From assembly GCF_007993815.1 (NCBI RefSeq), contig NZ_VJWE01000016.1, positions 62,001-126,000 of the forward strand: 64,000 nucleotides of DNA, given 5' to 3'. Origin of the DNA: Acidovorax delafieldii. GTDB taxonomy: Bacteria; Pseudomonadota; Gammaproteobacteria; Burkholderiales; Burkholderiaceae_C. Position 1 is the first letter of the stretch. Each line of letters starts with the position of its first letter. The translations under genes and the position numbers were made by a program. A model generated the notes under the pieces. That model worked only from the letters and a program-made list of their open reading frames with translations, was not told where the DNA came from and searched no databases. Shown here piece by piece: positions 19,819-28,300 of this stretch.

Positions 19819-20190
19819 TCAAGGTGCTTTCTCGATCCGTTGGACGTGGTACGCGCCGCTGACCTGCTCTGCCCGAAAGCGCACCTTGTCGCCGGGTTTC
19901 AGGTCGCCCACCACGCCAGCGTCCGCCACGCGGAACACCATGGTCATGGGCGGCATCTCCAGGTTCTTGATCTCGCCGTGCTTGAGGGTGAGCCGCAGGG
20001 TGCGCGGGTCCCAGCGGGTGATTTCGCCTTCGCTCAGCTCCGCCTGTGGTGCGGACGGTGCGGTGGCGGCGGGGTGGTGGCTGCTGTGGCTGTCTGCGGC
20101 AGCTCCTGCAGGCGCCTGCGCCAGGGCGGGCCCTGCAACCAGGACGAGCAGGGCGGCAGCCAGCGGGATGGAGAAGAGGTGCTGGGTCAT
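19819..20190 (-). CDS. CusF-like periplasmic copper-binding protein
   Basis: 123 residues with a signal peptide (cleavage near PALAQA), a His-containing linker (HSSHH) and a CusF-like OB-fold domain at about 54-120 (GEITRWDPRTLRLTLKHGEI ... LKPGDKVRFRAEQ). Copper ligands by alignment to CusF are His71, Met82 and Met84; the position of the CusF Trp that caps Cu(I) is Met79 here. It should carry Cu(I) in the periplasm. The start overlaps the DUF411 stop by four bases (ATGA), so translation is coupled. It is the last gene of the copper operon. Confidence 0.85.
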   Translation of the reverse strand: MTQHLFSIPLAAALLVLVAGPALAQAPAGAAADSHSSHHPAATAPSAPQAELSEGEITRWDPRTLRLTLKHGEIKNLEMPPMTMVFRVADAGVVGDLKPGDKVRFRAEQVSGAYHVQRIEKAP

Positions 20191-20735
20191 GTGGATGCCT
20201 TTTTGTTGTAGCTGTTGAAGATGCGCGTGCTGCCGTCGTGCGCTACCAGCAGCACGTCGTACGGGTCGCGCCGGTCGCCATACACGGCGCCGTCCATGCC
20301 TGGCGAGCCCACGGGCATGCCCGGCACGGCCAGGCCCAGGGCCTTGGGCTTTTGCTGCAGCAGCTTGCGCACATCGCTGGCGGGCACGTGGCCTTCCACC
20401 AGGTAGCCGCCCACCAGCGCGGTGTGGCACGAACCCAGCTTTGGCGGCAGGCCCAGGCGGGCGCGCACCGCGTTGTCGCCGGTGGCGTGCACCTTCACGG
20501 CAAAGCCGTTGGCCTGCATGTGGTCCACCCAGTCCTGGCAGCAGCCGCAGTTGGGGTCTTTCCACACTTCCAGCGGTGTGGGCGTGTTGGTGGCGGCGCG
20601 GGACCCAACCGGCAGCAAAGCGACGGCCAACCCCGCGCCCAGCAAAGGCAGAGTGGTGGCCAGCCATTGGCGGCGGGCAGGGCTGGGGAGCGCGGTCATG
20701 GATGCGGATGCAGCCCGAGTGCGTTGGAGGGTCAT
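20187..20735 (-). CDS. DUF411 domain copper-handling protein
   Basis: 182 residues with a long n-region signal (QWLATTLPLLGAGLAVALLP) and a DUF411 domain beginning PLEVWKDPNCGCCQDWVDHM; the CGCC motif (about 63-66) is a likely metal site, followed by KLGSCHTALVGGYLVEGHVPA and AVPGMPVGSPGMDG, all family blocks. DUF411 proteins occur in copper and silver resistance operons. A good AGGAG sits 8 bases before the ATG. Likely periplasmic; the biochemical role (metal chaperone or reductant) is not established. Confidence 0.88.
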   Translation of the reverse strand: MTLQRTRAASASMTALPSPARRQWLATTLPLLGAGLAVALLPVGSRAATNTPTPLEVWKDPNCGCCQDWVDHMQANGFAVKVHATGDNAVRARLGLPPKLGSCHTALVGGYLVEGHVPASDVRKLLQQKPKALGLAVPGMPVGSPGMDGAVYGDRRDPYDVLLVAHDGSTRIFNSYNKKAST

Positions 20736-20751
20736 GGTGTTTCTCCTGGCG

Positions 20752-21273
20752 TTATGGATGGCGGGGCAGCACGGTGATGGTGCCGGTCATGCCGGCCTGG
20801 TAATGGCCGGGGATGAGGCAGGCAAAGTCAAAGCTGCCTGCGCGGTTGAAGTGCCACACGATGTCGCCGGCCTTGCCTGCCGCCACATGGGTCATGTAAG
20901 GCTCGTCGTGTTCCATGCCCGGGTGCTTTTTCATCATTTCGGCGTGCTGGTCCAGCTCCGCCTTGGTGCCGATCACGATCTCGTGCAGCACCTGGCCTTT
21001 GTTCTGTGCGCGCAGCCGCACAGTGTCGCCCTCGCGCACTTCGATGTGGCGGGGGCTGAACCGCATGTCGTCGCCCATGCGCACGGTGATCGTGCGGCGC
21101 ACCTGCTGGGCATCGCCTGCAATGCCCCAGTCTTTTTGCTCTTTGACCACGGGGCCTGTGGAGGTGCGGTGGGGCATGTTTTCATGCCCATAGGCAGGAA
21201 AAGTGCCGAATGCGCTAGTGCATATTGCCCAGGCAGCTATGAATTTAATAGTGTTCATGGTGATCGTTGGCAT
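20752..21273 (-). CDS. Cupredoxin-domain periplasmic copper protein
   Basis: 173 residues from the ATG at 21273, which overlaps the oxidase stop as TGATG (coupled start); ATG 21258 (MNTIKF) is the other choice and gives a more usual signal peptide. The mature part holds a plastocyanin-like domain: GDDMRFSPRHIEVREGDTVRL, VLHEIVIG (copper His), and FACLIPGHYQAGMTGTI with the C-terminal Cys-His-Met ligand set, where Leu-Ile-Pro sits between Cys and Gly-His. A Met/His-rich loop (HAEMMKKHPGMEHDEPYM) may bind extra copper. The hydrophobic part of the signal peptide is encoded by a copy of the dispersed repeat (21211-21251). Confidence 0.87.
   Translation of the reverse strand: MPTITMNTIKFIAAWAICTSAFGTFPAYGHENMPHRTSTGPVVKEQKDWGIAGDAQQVRRTITVRMGDDMRFSPRHIEVREGDTVRLRAQNKGQVLHEIVIGTKAELDQHAEMMKKHPGMEHDEPYMTHVAAGKAGDIVWHFNRAGSFDFACLIPGHYQAGMTGTITVLPRHP
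21211..21251 (+). repeat. Dispersed repeat, copy 2 (inside cupredoxin gene)
   Basis: Same core as the intergenic copies (GCGCTAG, CATATTGCCCAGGCAGCTAT, AATTTAATAG). Read on the minus strand it encodes residues 3-16 of the cupredoxin counted from ATG 21258 (TIKFIAAWAICTSA), the signal-peptide core. Confidence 0.7.
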
Positions 21274-22655
21274 CAATGTTGGTGGCCGCTGGCAGCCGGC
21301 TTGCGTGCATTGGCCGCGCCCGGGGCCGTGCCCGGGGTGTCGGTGCGTGCAGGGCGTGGTGTGGCGGCCGGGGCGCCTTGCCATTCAAAGGCCTGGGTGC
21401 CACGTGGCTGCCTGAAGTCGCCGGGGTCGGCATAGCTGCCTGCGGGTTGGTCAGCGCGCACCTTGAGCGTGGTGAACATGCCGCCCATCTCCAGCGGGCC
21501 GAAGGGGCCGGTGCCTGTCATCATCGGGAAGGTGTTGTCGGGCAGCGGCATCTCCATGGAGCCCATGTCGGCCATGCCGCGCTCGCCCATCACCATGTAG
21601 TCGGGCACGATCTTCTGGATCTTGCCGACCAGGCCCCGGTGGTCCACGCCGATCATGGTGGGCACGGCGTGCCCCATGGCGCCCATGGTGTGGTGGCTCT
21701 TGTGGCAGTGCAGGGCCCAGTCGCCGGGTTCGTCGGCGATGAACTCCACCTGCCGCATCTGGCCCACGGCCACGTCGGTGGTCACCTCCGGCCAGCGCGC
21801 GCTCTTGGGCACGGGGCCGCCGTCGGTGCCGGTCACTTCAAACTCGTGCCCATGCAGGTGGATAGGGTGGTTGGTCATGGTGAGGTTGCCCACGCGGATG
21901 CGCACGCGCTCGCCCTGGCGCGCCACCAGCGGGCTGATGGCAGGGAACACGCGGCTGTTCCAGCACCAGATGTTGTGGTCCAGCATGGTGTTGACCTTGG
22001 GGGTCATGCTGCCGGGCTCCACGTCAAAGGCGTTGAGCAAAAAAGCGTAGTCGCGCTGCACCTTGGCGATCTGCGGGTGGCTGCCCTTGGGGTGGGTGAT
22101 CCACAGGCCCATCATGCCCATGGCCATCTGCACCATCTCGTCGGCATGCGGGTGGTACATGAAGGTGCCGGGGCGGCGCGCCACAAACTCGTACACGAAG
22201 GTCTTGCCGGGCTGGATGGCGGGCTGGGTGAGGCCACTGACGCCGTCCATGCCGTTGGGCAGGCGCTGGCCGTGCCAGTGGATGGTGGTGTGCTCGGGCA
22301 GGCGGTTGGTGACGAAGATGCGCACGCGGTCGCCCTCGACCACCTCGATGGTGGGGCCGGGGCTCTGGCCGTTGTAGCCCCACATGTTGACCATGAAGCC
22401 GGGCGCCACCTCGCGCACCACGGGCTCGGCCACCAGGTGGAACTCCTTGACGCCCGCGTTCATGCGCCAGGGGGCGGTCCAGCCGTTCAGGGTGACCACG
22501 GGGTTGTAGGGGCGGCCGGTGGGCGGGTGCAGCGGTGGCGCGGTGCCGGCGCTGGACTGTGTGGCGGGCTCGGGCAGCGCGGCCAGGGCCACGCGGCTGA
22601 CGGAGGCTGCGGCCACGGCCGTGGCGGCGCCAGAAAAGAAATTGCGGCGGTTCAT
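21273..22655 (-). CDS. Multicopper oxidase (copper-resistance type)
   Basis: 460 residues with a twin-arginine signal (MNRRNFFSGAATAVAAASVS), so it is exported folded with copper. The four copper-binding blocks are present: HWHG (126-129), HPHADE (about 168), HPIHLHGHEF (about 262) and HCHKSHH (about 313). Met-rich segments (MVQMAMGMMG and MADMGSMEMP) resemble those that bind Cu(I) in CueO/CopA-type oxidases. The C-terminal tail is Pro/Ala-rich and ends HQH. The role is oxidation of toxic periplasmic Cu(I), inferred from the family. It starts one base after the TolC-like stop and is coupled to the cupredoxin downstream. Confidence 0.93.
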   Translation of the reverse strand: MNRRNFFSGAATAVAAASVSRVALAALPEPATQSSAGTAPPLHPPTGRPYNPVVTLNGWTAPWRMNAGVKEFHLVAEPVVREVAPGFMVNMWGYNGQSPGPTIEVVEGDRVRIFVTNRLPEHTTIHWHGQRLPNGMDGVSGLTQPAIQPGKTFVYEFVARRPGTFMYHPHADEMVQMAMGMMGLWITHPKGSHPQIAKVQRDYAFLLNAFDVEPGSMTPKVNTMLDHNIWCWNSRVFPAISPLVARQGERVRIRVGNLTMTNHPIHLHGHEFEVTGTDGGPVPKSARWPEVTTDVAVGQMRQVEFIADEPGDWALHCHKSHHTMGAMGHAVPTMIGVDHRGLVGKIQKIVPDYMVMGERGMADMGSMEMPLPDNTFPMMTGTGPFGPLEMGGMFTTLKVRADQPAGSYADPGDFRQPRGTQAFEWQGAPAATPRPARTDTPGTAPGAANARKPAASGHQH

Positions 22656-22656
22656 G

Positions 22657-24084
22657 TCAGTGGCCTTGTGGGGTGGTGGAGGCTGCGGCGCCGGAGGTGA
22701 GGCCCTGCAGTGCGCCGGGCGAGGTGCCGGTCAGCGCCAGTTGCAGGTCGGTCTCGGCCAGCCAGAAGTCGCGCTGCGCTTCGATGGCGTTGGCCACGGC
22801 CTGCATGCTGTTGCGCGCTTCGGCCAGCATGTCCCACACGCTGGCCAGCATGCCGTTGTAGCGCAGCGTGGTCTCGTCGGCGATGAGCTGGCGCAGGGGC
22901 ACCACTTCAGCCTGCTGCTGGCGCGCCAGGTCGAGGGCCGTGCGGTAGGTGAGCCAGGCGGCGCGTACCTCGCTGCGGGCGCGCACGGCGGTGTCTTGCA
23001 GTTGGGCGGCGCTTTGCTCCACCTCGGCCTGGGCGCGGGTGCGGGCTGCACCACCCCAGCCGAACAGGGGCAGGGGCAGCTCGATCTCCCAGCCGCGCTT
23101 GATGTCGCTGCGGCCGGTGTCGCGTTCGGTCGCGGTGTTGCGGCTGTATGCCAGCCCAATGTCGCCAAACACGGCGCCCGCACGGCTCCAGCCCTGGCGC
23201 GTGGCCTGGGTGTCCAGCTGGCGGCGGGCAGCTTGCACGTCCAGCCGCTCGCGCAGCGCGGTGGCTTCGATGCCATCGGCGGGTAAGGCGGTGGCGGGCA
23301 GGGGCGGCAGCTGCTGGGTCAGCTGGTATTGGGTTTGCTGCCCCCACAGGCCCATGCGGCGGTTGAGCTGCTCACGCTCGGTGGCGGCGGCCAGGCGGGC
23401 GCGGGCACGCTGGCGGGTGGCCTCGTGCAGCACGGCCTGTTCGCGGGCTTGTTGCAGGCGGCTCCAGTTGCCCACCTGCGCCATGCGGTGCGCCAGCTCG
23501 GCCCCTGCCTCGGCGGCTTCCACCATGCGGTCGTGCGTGGCGGCCACCTGCTCAGCGGCCACCGTCCGCAGCCAGGCGCGGCGGGTGTCTGCGGCCAGTT
23601 GCACCACGTCCTGCGCGGCCAGCAGCGTGGCAATCTGCAGGCGCTCGGCCTCGCGCTGGGTGCGCCAGGGCAGGGTGATGAGGTCCATCAGGCCAAAGGC
23701 CAGGGTGCGTTCGATCTCGCGTTCCTGGCTGTTGGTGAAACGCCCCAGAGTCAGGTGCGGGTTGGGCAGCGTGATGGCCTGCACCCGCTCGGCATCGGCC
23801 ACGCCCAGCGCGGCCAGCCGGGCTTGCAGGCCGGGGTTGTTGAGCAGGGCAATGCGTACGGCGGCGTCTTGTGTCAGGGGTTGTGCGAGCCAGCCGTCGA
23901 CGGACTGCTGGGCCTTTGCGCGAGCGCTCGGGTCCGTGGCGGGCAAGGCCGCCTGGGGCACACCGGCGGTACGGCCCGCAGTGAGGGCCGCGACATCACT
24001 GCGCAGGCCGTCGGGCGACACGCTGGCGCAGCCTGCCAGCAGGGCGGCGGCAGCCAGTATGGAGAGGCGATGGGTGCTGATCAT
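22657..24084 (-). CDS. TolC-family outer-membrane efflux lipoprotein
   Basis: 475 residues. Signal peptide with lipobox AGCAS gives a lipid-anchored channel like CusC/OprM. Long alpha-helical repeats follow (ALRERLDVQAARRQLDTQAT; RAGAVFGDIGLAYSRNTATERDTG; SEVRAAWLTYRTALDLARQQ) typical of TolC trimers. It lies in the copper operon, four bases overlapping the His/Met-rich protein upstream. No RND pump or membrane-fusion protein is encoded beside it, so its partner must be elsewhere, or it works alone with the periplasmic copper proteins. Confidence 0.9.
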   Translation of the reverse strand: MISTHRLSILAAAALLAGCASVSPDGLRSDVAALTAGRTAGVPQAALPATDPSARAKAQQSVDGWLAQPLTQDAAVRIALLNNPGLQARLAALGVADAERVQAITLPNPHLTLGRFTNSQEREIERTLAFGLMDLITLPWRTQREAERLQIATLLAAQDVVQLAADTRRAWLRTVAAEQVAATHDRMVEAAEAGAELAHRMAQVGNWSRLQQAREQAVLHEATRQRARARLAAATEREQLNRRMGLWGQQTQYQLTQQLPPLPATALPADGIEATALRERLDVQAARRQLDTQATRQGWSRAGAVFGDIGLAYSRNTATERDTGRSDIKRGWEIELPLPLFGWGGAARTRAQAEVEQSAAQLQDTAVRARSEVRAAWLTYRTALDLARQQQAEVVPLRQLIADETTLRYNGMLASVWDMLAEARNSMQAVANAIEAQRDFWLAETDLQLALTGTSPGALQGLTSGAAASTTPQGH

Positions 24085-24551
24085 GGCTTGCCCTTCTGCT
24101 CGGGGTGGTGGGCGGGGTGGGCACTCCCCGGGCTTCCGTGATGCATTTCATGGCGTGTGCCGTGCTGCTTCCCATGCGGCATGCCGTGCTGCATGCCCTG
24201 GGGATGGTGTGGCATGGAGGTATCGGTGGAGGCTGCGGGCGTGGGAGTAGGTGCCGAGCCTTTTTGCGCCTCCCAGGCCACGATGTCCGCATGGCCGCGC
24301 GGGAACGCGCCCACGGCCTCGTGCGCCTGGCGCCAGGCCTGGGGTGTGGGCAAGGCGTCCACCAGCGGGGGTTGCGGCGGCATGGCCGTGTACGGCAGGG
24401 GGGGCGTGGGCGCATCGGCGCGGGTAGCGTCGGGTGCAGATGGGCCCTGGGCTTGCGCCAGCAAGGGCGACAACAGGGCAAGACAAGCCAGTCGCATCGG
24501 CCACGATGGCCGGGGCGACGGCGAGGAGAGAAAAATGGCAGGGGCGCGCAT
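24081..24551 (-). CDS. His/Met-rich secreted protein of copper operon
   Basis: 156 residues, start chosen for the GGAG seven bases upstream (24551); an internal Met (24497) gives a shorter signal peptide (MRLACLALLSPLLAQA). After cleavage the chain is Pro-rich, with a short helical part (PQAWRQAHEAVGAFPRGHADIVAWE) that resembles small proteins found beside copper TolC genes, and a tail very rich in His and Met (MPHHPQGMQHGMPHGKQHG), probably a metal-binding sponge. No known domain. The stop overlaps the TolC-like start. Confidence 0.7.
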   Translation of the reverse strand: MRAPAIFLSSPSPRPSWPMRLACLALLSPLLAQAQGPSAPDATRADAPTPPLPYTAMPPQPPLVDALPTPQAWRQAHEAVGAFPRGHADIVAWEAQKGSAPTPTPAASTDTSMPHHPQGMQHGMPHGKQHGTRHEMHHGSPGSAHPAHHPEQKGKP

Positions 24552-24655
24552 GGCGATCTCCAGACAACGAACGAAAAAACAGTGCGCTGCCGCCCAACGA
24601 ACCCCGTTGTTCAGGGGCCATCAGGCTATGGCAGACGCACTTCGGGCGTCGGAGA

Positions 24656-25159
24656 TCAGGCGATGGGTGGTTTGATGGCCAGCGCCGCAGGGGCGCTGTC
24701 AAACTGCGCGGAGGCCAGGGGCAGCAGGGCTCCGGCGGGCAGGGGGGCGGGGGTCAGCGATGCGGGCAGGCCCAGCATGGCCGAGTGGCAGATTTCGCAG
24801 GCCGAGCAGCTGGCGCTGTGGTGGTCGTGGTCGTCGCCCGATTTGCAGCCCGCATCGGGGTTCTGGCAGGCCGCAGAGTGGCTGGCGGTGTGGTCGATGC
24901 CGGGCTCAGCGGCCGGGGCGCCATGGTGGGCGTGGGCGTCGGCGGGTGCCACGCCCTCGGCCTGCGCAAGGGTTGCGGAATGATCGTGGGGATGGCCCTG
25001 GTCGTGGGCCATGCCTTCCGCCGTAAGCTGATGGGTCTCGGTATGCTGCGCGGCGCCTGCAGGCAGCAGCGGAGCCACAATGCCCGCCGCCATGGCCGTG
25101 CCCGTCAGGCCCCGAAGGACCAGCACCACCATCAGCAGGAAGAAAAAGCCGCGACGCAT
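24656..25159 (-). CDS. His-rich exported protein with Cys motif (DUF2946-like)
   Basis: 167 residues. N-terminal hydrophobic segment (FFFLLMVVLVLRGLTGTAMA) acts as signal or anchor. His-rich stretches (HDQGHPHDHS, DDHDHHSAS) precede SCSACEICHSAMLG, a Cys/His cluster of the kind seen in DUF2946 proteins beside copper genes. It is the first gene on its strand and so probably opens the copper operon; a 104-bp gap separates it from the next gene. No clear copper-regulator site was found upstream. Function unknown beyond likely metal binding. Confidence 0.68.
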   Translation of the reverse strand: MRRGFFFLLMVVLVLRGLTGTAMAAGIVAPLLPAGAAQHTETHQLTAEGMAHDQGHPHDHSATLAQAEGVAPADAHAHHGAPAAEPGIDHTASHSAACQNPDAGCKSGDDHDHHSASCSACEICHSAMLGLPASLTPAPLPAGALLPLASAQFDSAPAALAIKPPIA

Positions 25160-25354
25160 GCTTCAATGATACGGCGGAGCCGCTCAAGGTTCCGCAGGTA
25201 ACCACTTTCTGGCGCTGCGGGCAACCCTGCGCAAATCGTGAATGCCTTTTCCGACCATGGGCAGTAACATGTGACGAAACATGTCTGCCCGTTGGTCAGC
25301 GGCTGTCGGCAGATATGTGCTCAAGCGTTCTTTCTCTTGCACAGAAAGGTCGGT

Positions 25355-28300
25355 ATGCCCTCATGGGTCGCTGGAATGTGGAGCACCTTGTCTGCGCGGA
25401 TTCGCTGGCTGGTGCTGTGGGCCACGCTGCCAGCGGTGCTGCTGGTGGTGTACCAGGCACGGGCCCACCGCACGGACGCGATTGCTGCGGCCGAAGAGCG
25501 CGCGCTGCAGACCCTGCAGTCGGTGGCTGCCACCCAGCAGCGGCTGATCCAGAACACCCGCCAGTTTCTGCAGCAGCTGGCCGCCATGCCGCAGGTGCAC
25601 GACCCTTCAGTGCCCCAGTGCGGGCGCTACCTGGCCGAAGTGCTGTCGCTTAATGCCACCTACGTCAACATTGGCGTGCCACGGGCGGACGGCGAACTGC
25701 TGTGCAATGCGCGTCCGCTCAAGGCGCCTGTCAACGTCGCCAACCGCCCATATTTTCAGCAGACGATTTCGGGGCGGGACTTTGCGGTGGGGAGCTTCCA
25801 GGTGGACCGTGCCGCCCAGGTGGCCAGTGTCAACTTTGCCTACCCGGTGATACCGCCCGGCACGCAGGAGGTGGTGGCGGCCGCCGTGGCGGTGGTGTCG
25901 CTGGAGTGGTGGAGCCGGCGGCTCACCGACCTGGGGCTGCCGGACGGCGCGGTGGCCCGGGTGTCCGACCCTGAGGGGCGCGTGCTGGCGCGTTATCCCC
26001 CCGACGCCAGCGAGCTGGGGGCGCCGTTTGCCGATGCCGAGTTCCGCGCCCTGGTGCTGCAAACGCCCCAGGGGCAGCGCCAGCGTTACCGCCCTGATGG
26101 TGCGCCCGAGCTGGTGGTGTTCCAGCCGTTGATCGAGGCGGGCGGCAAACCGGTGGCCACCATGAGCCTGGCCGTGCCGCTGGACGACCTGTACGCCGCG
26201 GCCAACAGCCGCATGTGGACCGAGATGGCGTTCTTGCTGGGCGGCCTGGTGCTGTCATTTGCCGTGGCGCAGGTGGGCGTGCGGCGCGGCGTGATGCGGC
26301 CCCTGAGGCGCCTGATGCACGCCACGGACGAGCTGGCCGAGGGGCGCTATGTATCGCGCGTTCCCGCCACGGGCCTGCAGGAGCTGACCGAGCTGGGCCG
26401 TCGGTTTGACCGCATGGCCCTGACGCGACAGAAAGCCGAGGCCGAACTGCGCCAGAGCGAAGAAAACCTGGCCATCACGCTGCTTTCCATCGGCGATGGC
26501 GTGATCGCCACCGATGCGCAAGGCCGCATCACCCGCATGAACGTGGTGGCCGAGCGTCTGACAGGCTGGCCGTTGGCACAGGCCATGGGCCAGCCGCTGC
26601 CCGAGGTGTTCCGCATCATCAACACCGGTACCCGCGAGCCGCAGGTGGACCCGGTGCAGCTGGTGATGGACCGGGGCCAGGTGGTGGCATTGAGCAACCA
26701 CACCACGCTGCAGGCCCGGCATGGCGCCGAGTACCACATTGCCGATAGCGCCGCTCCCATCCGCAACTCCCAGGGGCAGATCGTGGGGGTGGTGCTGGTG
26801 TTCAGCGACGTGAGCGAGTCCTACCGCGTGCGCCGCAAGCTGGAGGACAACGAGGCGCGTTTTCGCACCCTCACCGCGTTGTCGTCCGACTGGTACTGGG
26901 AGCAGGACGCGCAGTTTCGCCTCACGCATGTGGAAGGCCGGGCCGATGACCGGCTGGTGCAGGAGGCCGCGCTGCACATGGGCAAGACGCGCTGGGAGCT
27001 GGCCGCACCGGGCATGAGCGACGCGCTGTGGGAAGAGCACCGCGCGCTGCTGGAGCGCCACCAGGAGTTCCGCGACTTCGAGTTCGAGCGCCGCGACCAG
27101 CAGGGCTGCTCGTACTGGGTGTCCATCAGCGGCACGCCCGTGTTTGATGACGACGGTGTGTTTTGTGGCTATCGGGGCGTGGGCAAGGACATCTCCGCCC
27201 GCAAGCGCGACGAGAACGAGCTGCGCATTGCCGCCATTGCGTTCGAGTCGCAGGAGGGCATGATCGTCACCGACGCGGACACCCTCATCCTGCGCACCAA
27301 CCACGCGTTCAGCCGCATCACCGGCTACGGCGCCGACGAGGTGGTGGGGCGCCGCACCAGCCTGCTGGCCTCTGGCCACCATGACAAGGCATTTTTTGAT
27401 GCCATGTGGGCCAGCCTGGCCAGCACCGGCGAGTGGAAGGGCGAGCTGTGGAACCGCTGCAGAAGCGGCGAGGTGAACCTGCACTTCATGGCCATCACCG
27501 CCGTCACGGACCAGCACGGGGTGCTGACGCACTATGTCGCCACCCTCAATGACATCACCCAGAGCGCGGCTGCGGCGCGGGAGATCGAGCACCTGGCTTT
27601 CTACGACCCGCTCACCCACCTGCCCAACCGCCGCCTGATGATGGACCGCCTTCAGCAGGCGTTTGCCACCAGTGCGCGCGCGGGCCTGCAAGGGGCGCTG
27701 CTGTGCCTGGACCTGGACCACTTCAAGACCCTGAACGACACCCTGGGCCACGACATGGGCGATGTGCTGCTGCAGCAGGTGGCCCAGCGGTTGACGGCCT
27801 GTGTGCGTGAAGGTGACACCGTCGCGCGGCTGGGTGGTGACGAGTTTCTGGTGCTGCTGGAAGACCTGGGCGCACTCGCCACGGACGCTGCCGAGCAGGC
27901 GCAGATGGTGGGCGAAAAGATTCTGGCCGCGCTCAACCAGCCCTACCAGCTCGCATCACACCATGTGCACAGCACCACCAGTGTGGGCGCAGTGCTGTTC
28001 AGCGGCCAGGCGCAGACGGTGGAAGATGTGGTCAAGCACGCCGACCTGGCCATGTATGCTGCCAAGACCGCCGGGCGCAATGGCATCCGCTTTTTTGACC
28101 CGCGCATGCAGGCCGCCGTCACTGCCCGCGCGGCGCTGGAGAATGATCTGCGCACGGCCCTGGAACAGGGCCAGTTCACACTGCACTACCAGGTGCAGGT
28201 GGGCTGCGGCAAGCATGTGGTGGGGGCCGAGGTACTGATCCGCTGGAACCACCCGGCGCGCGGCATGGTGCCGCCGTTCGAGTTCATCCCGCTGGCCGAA

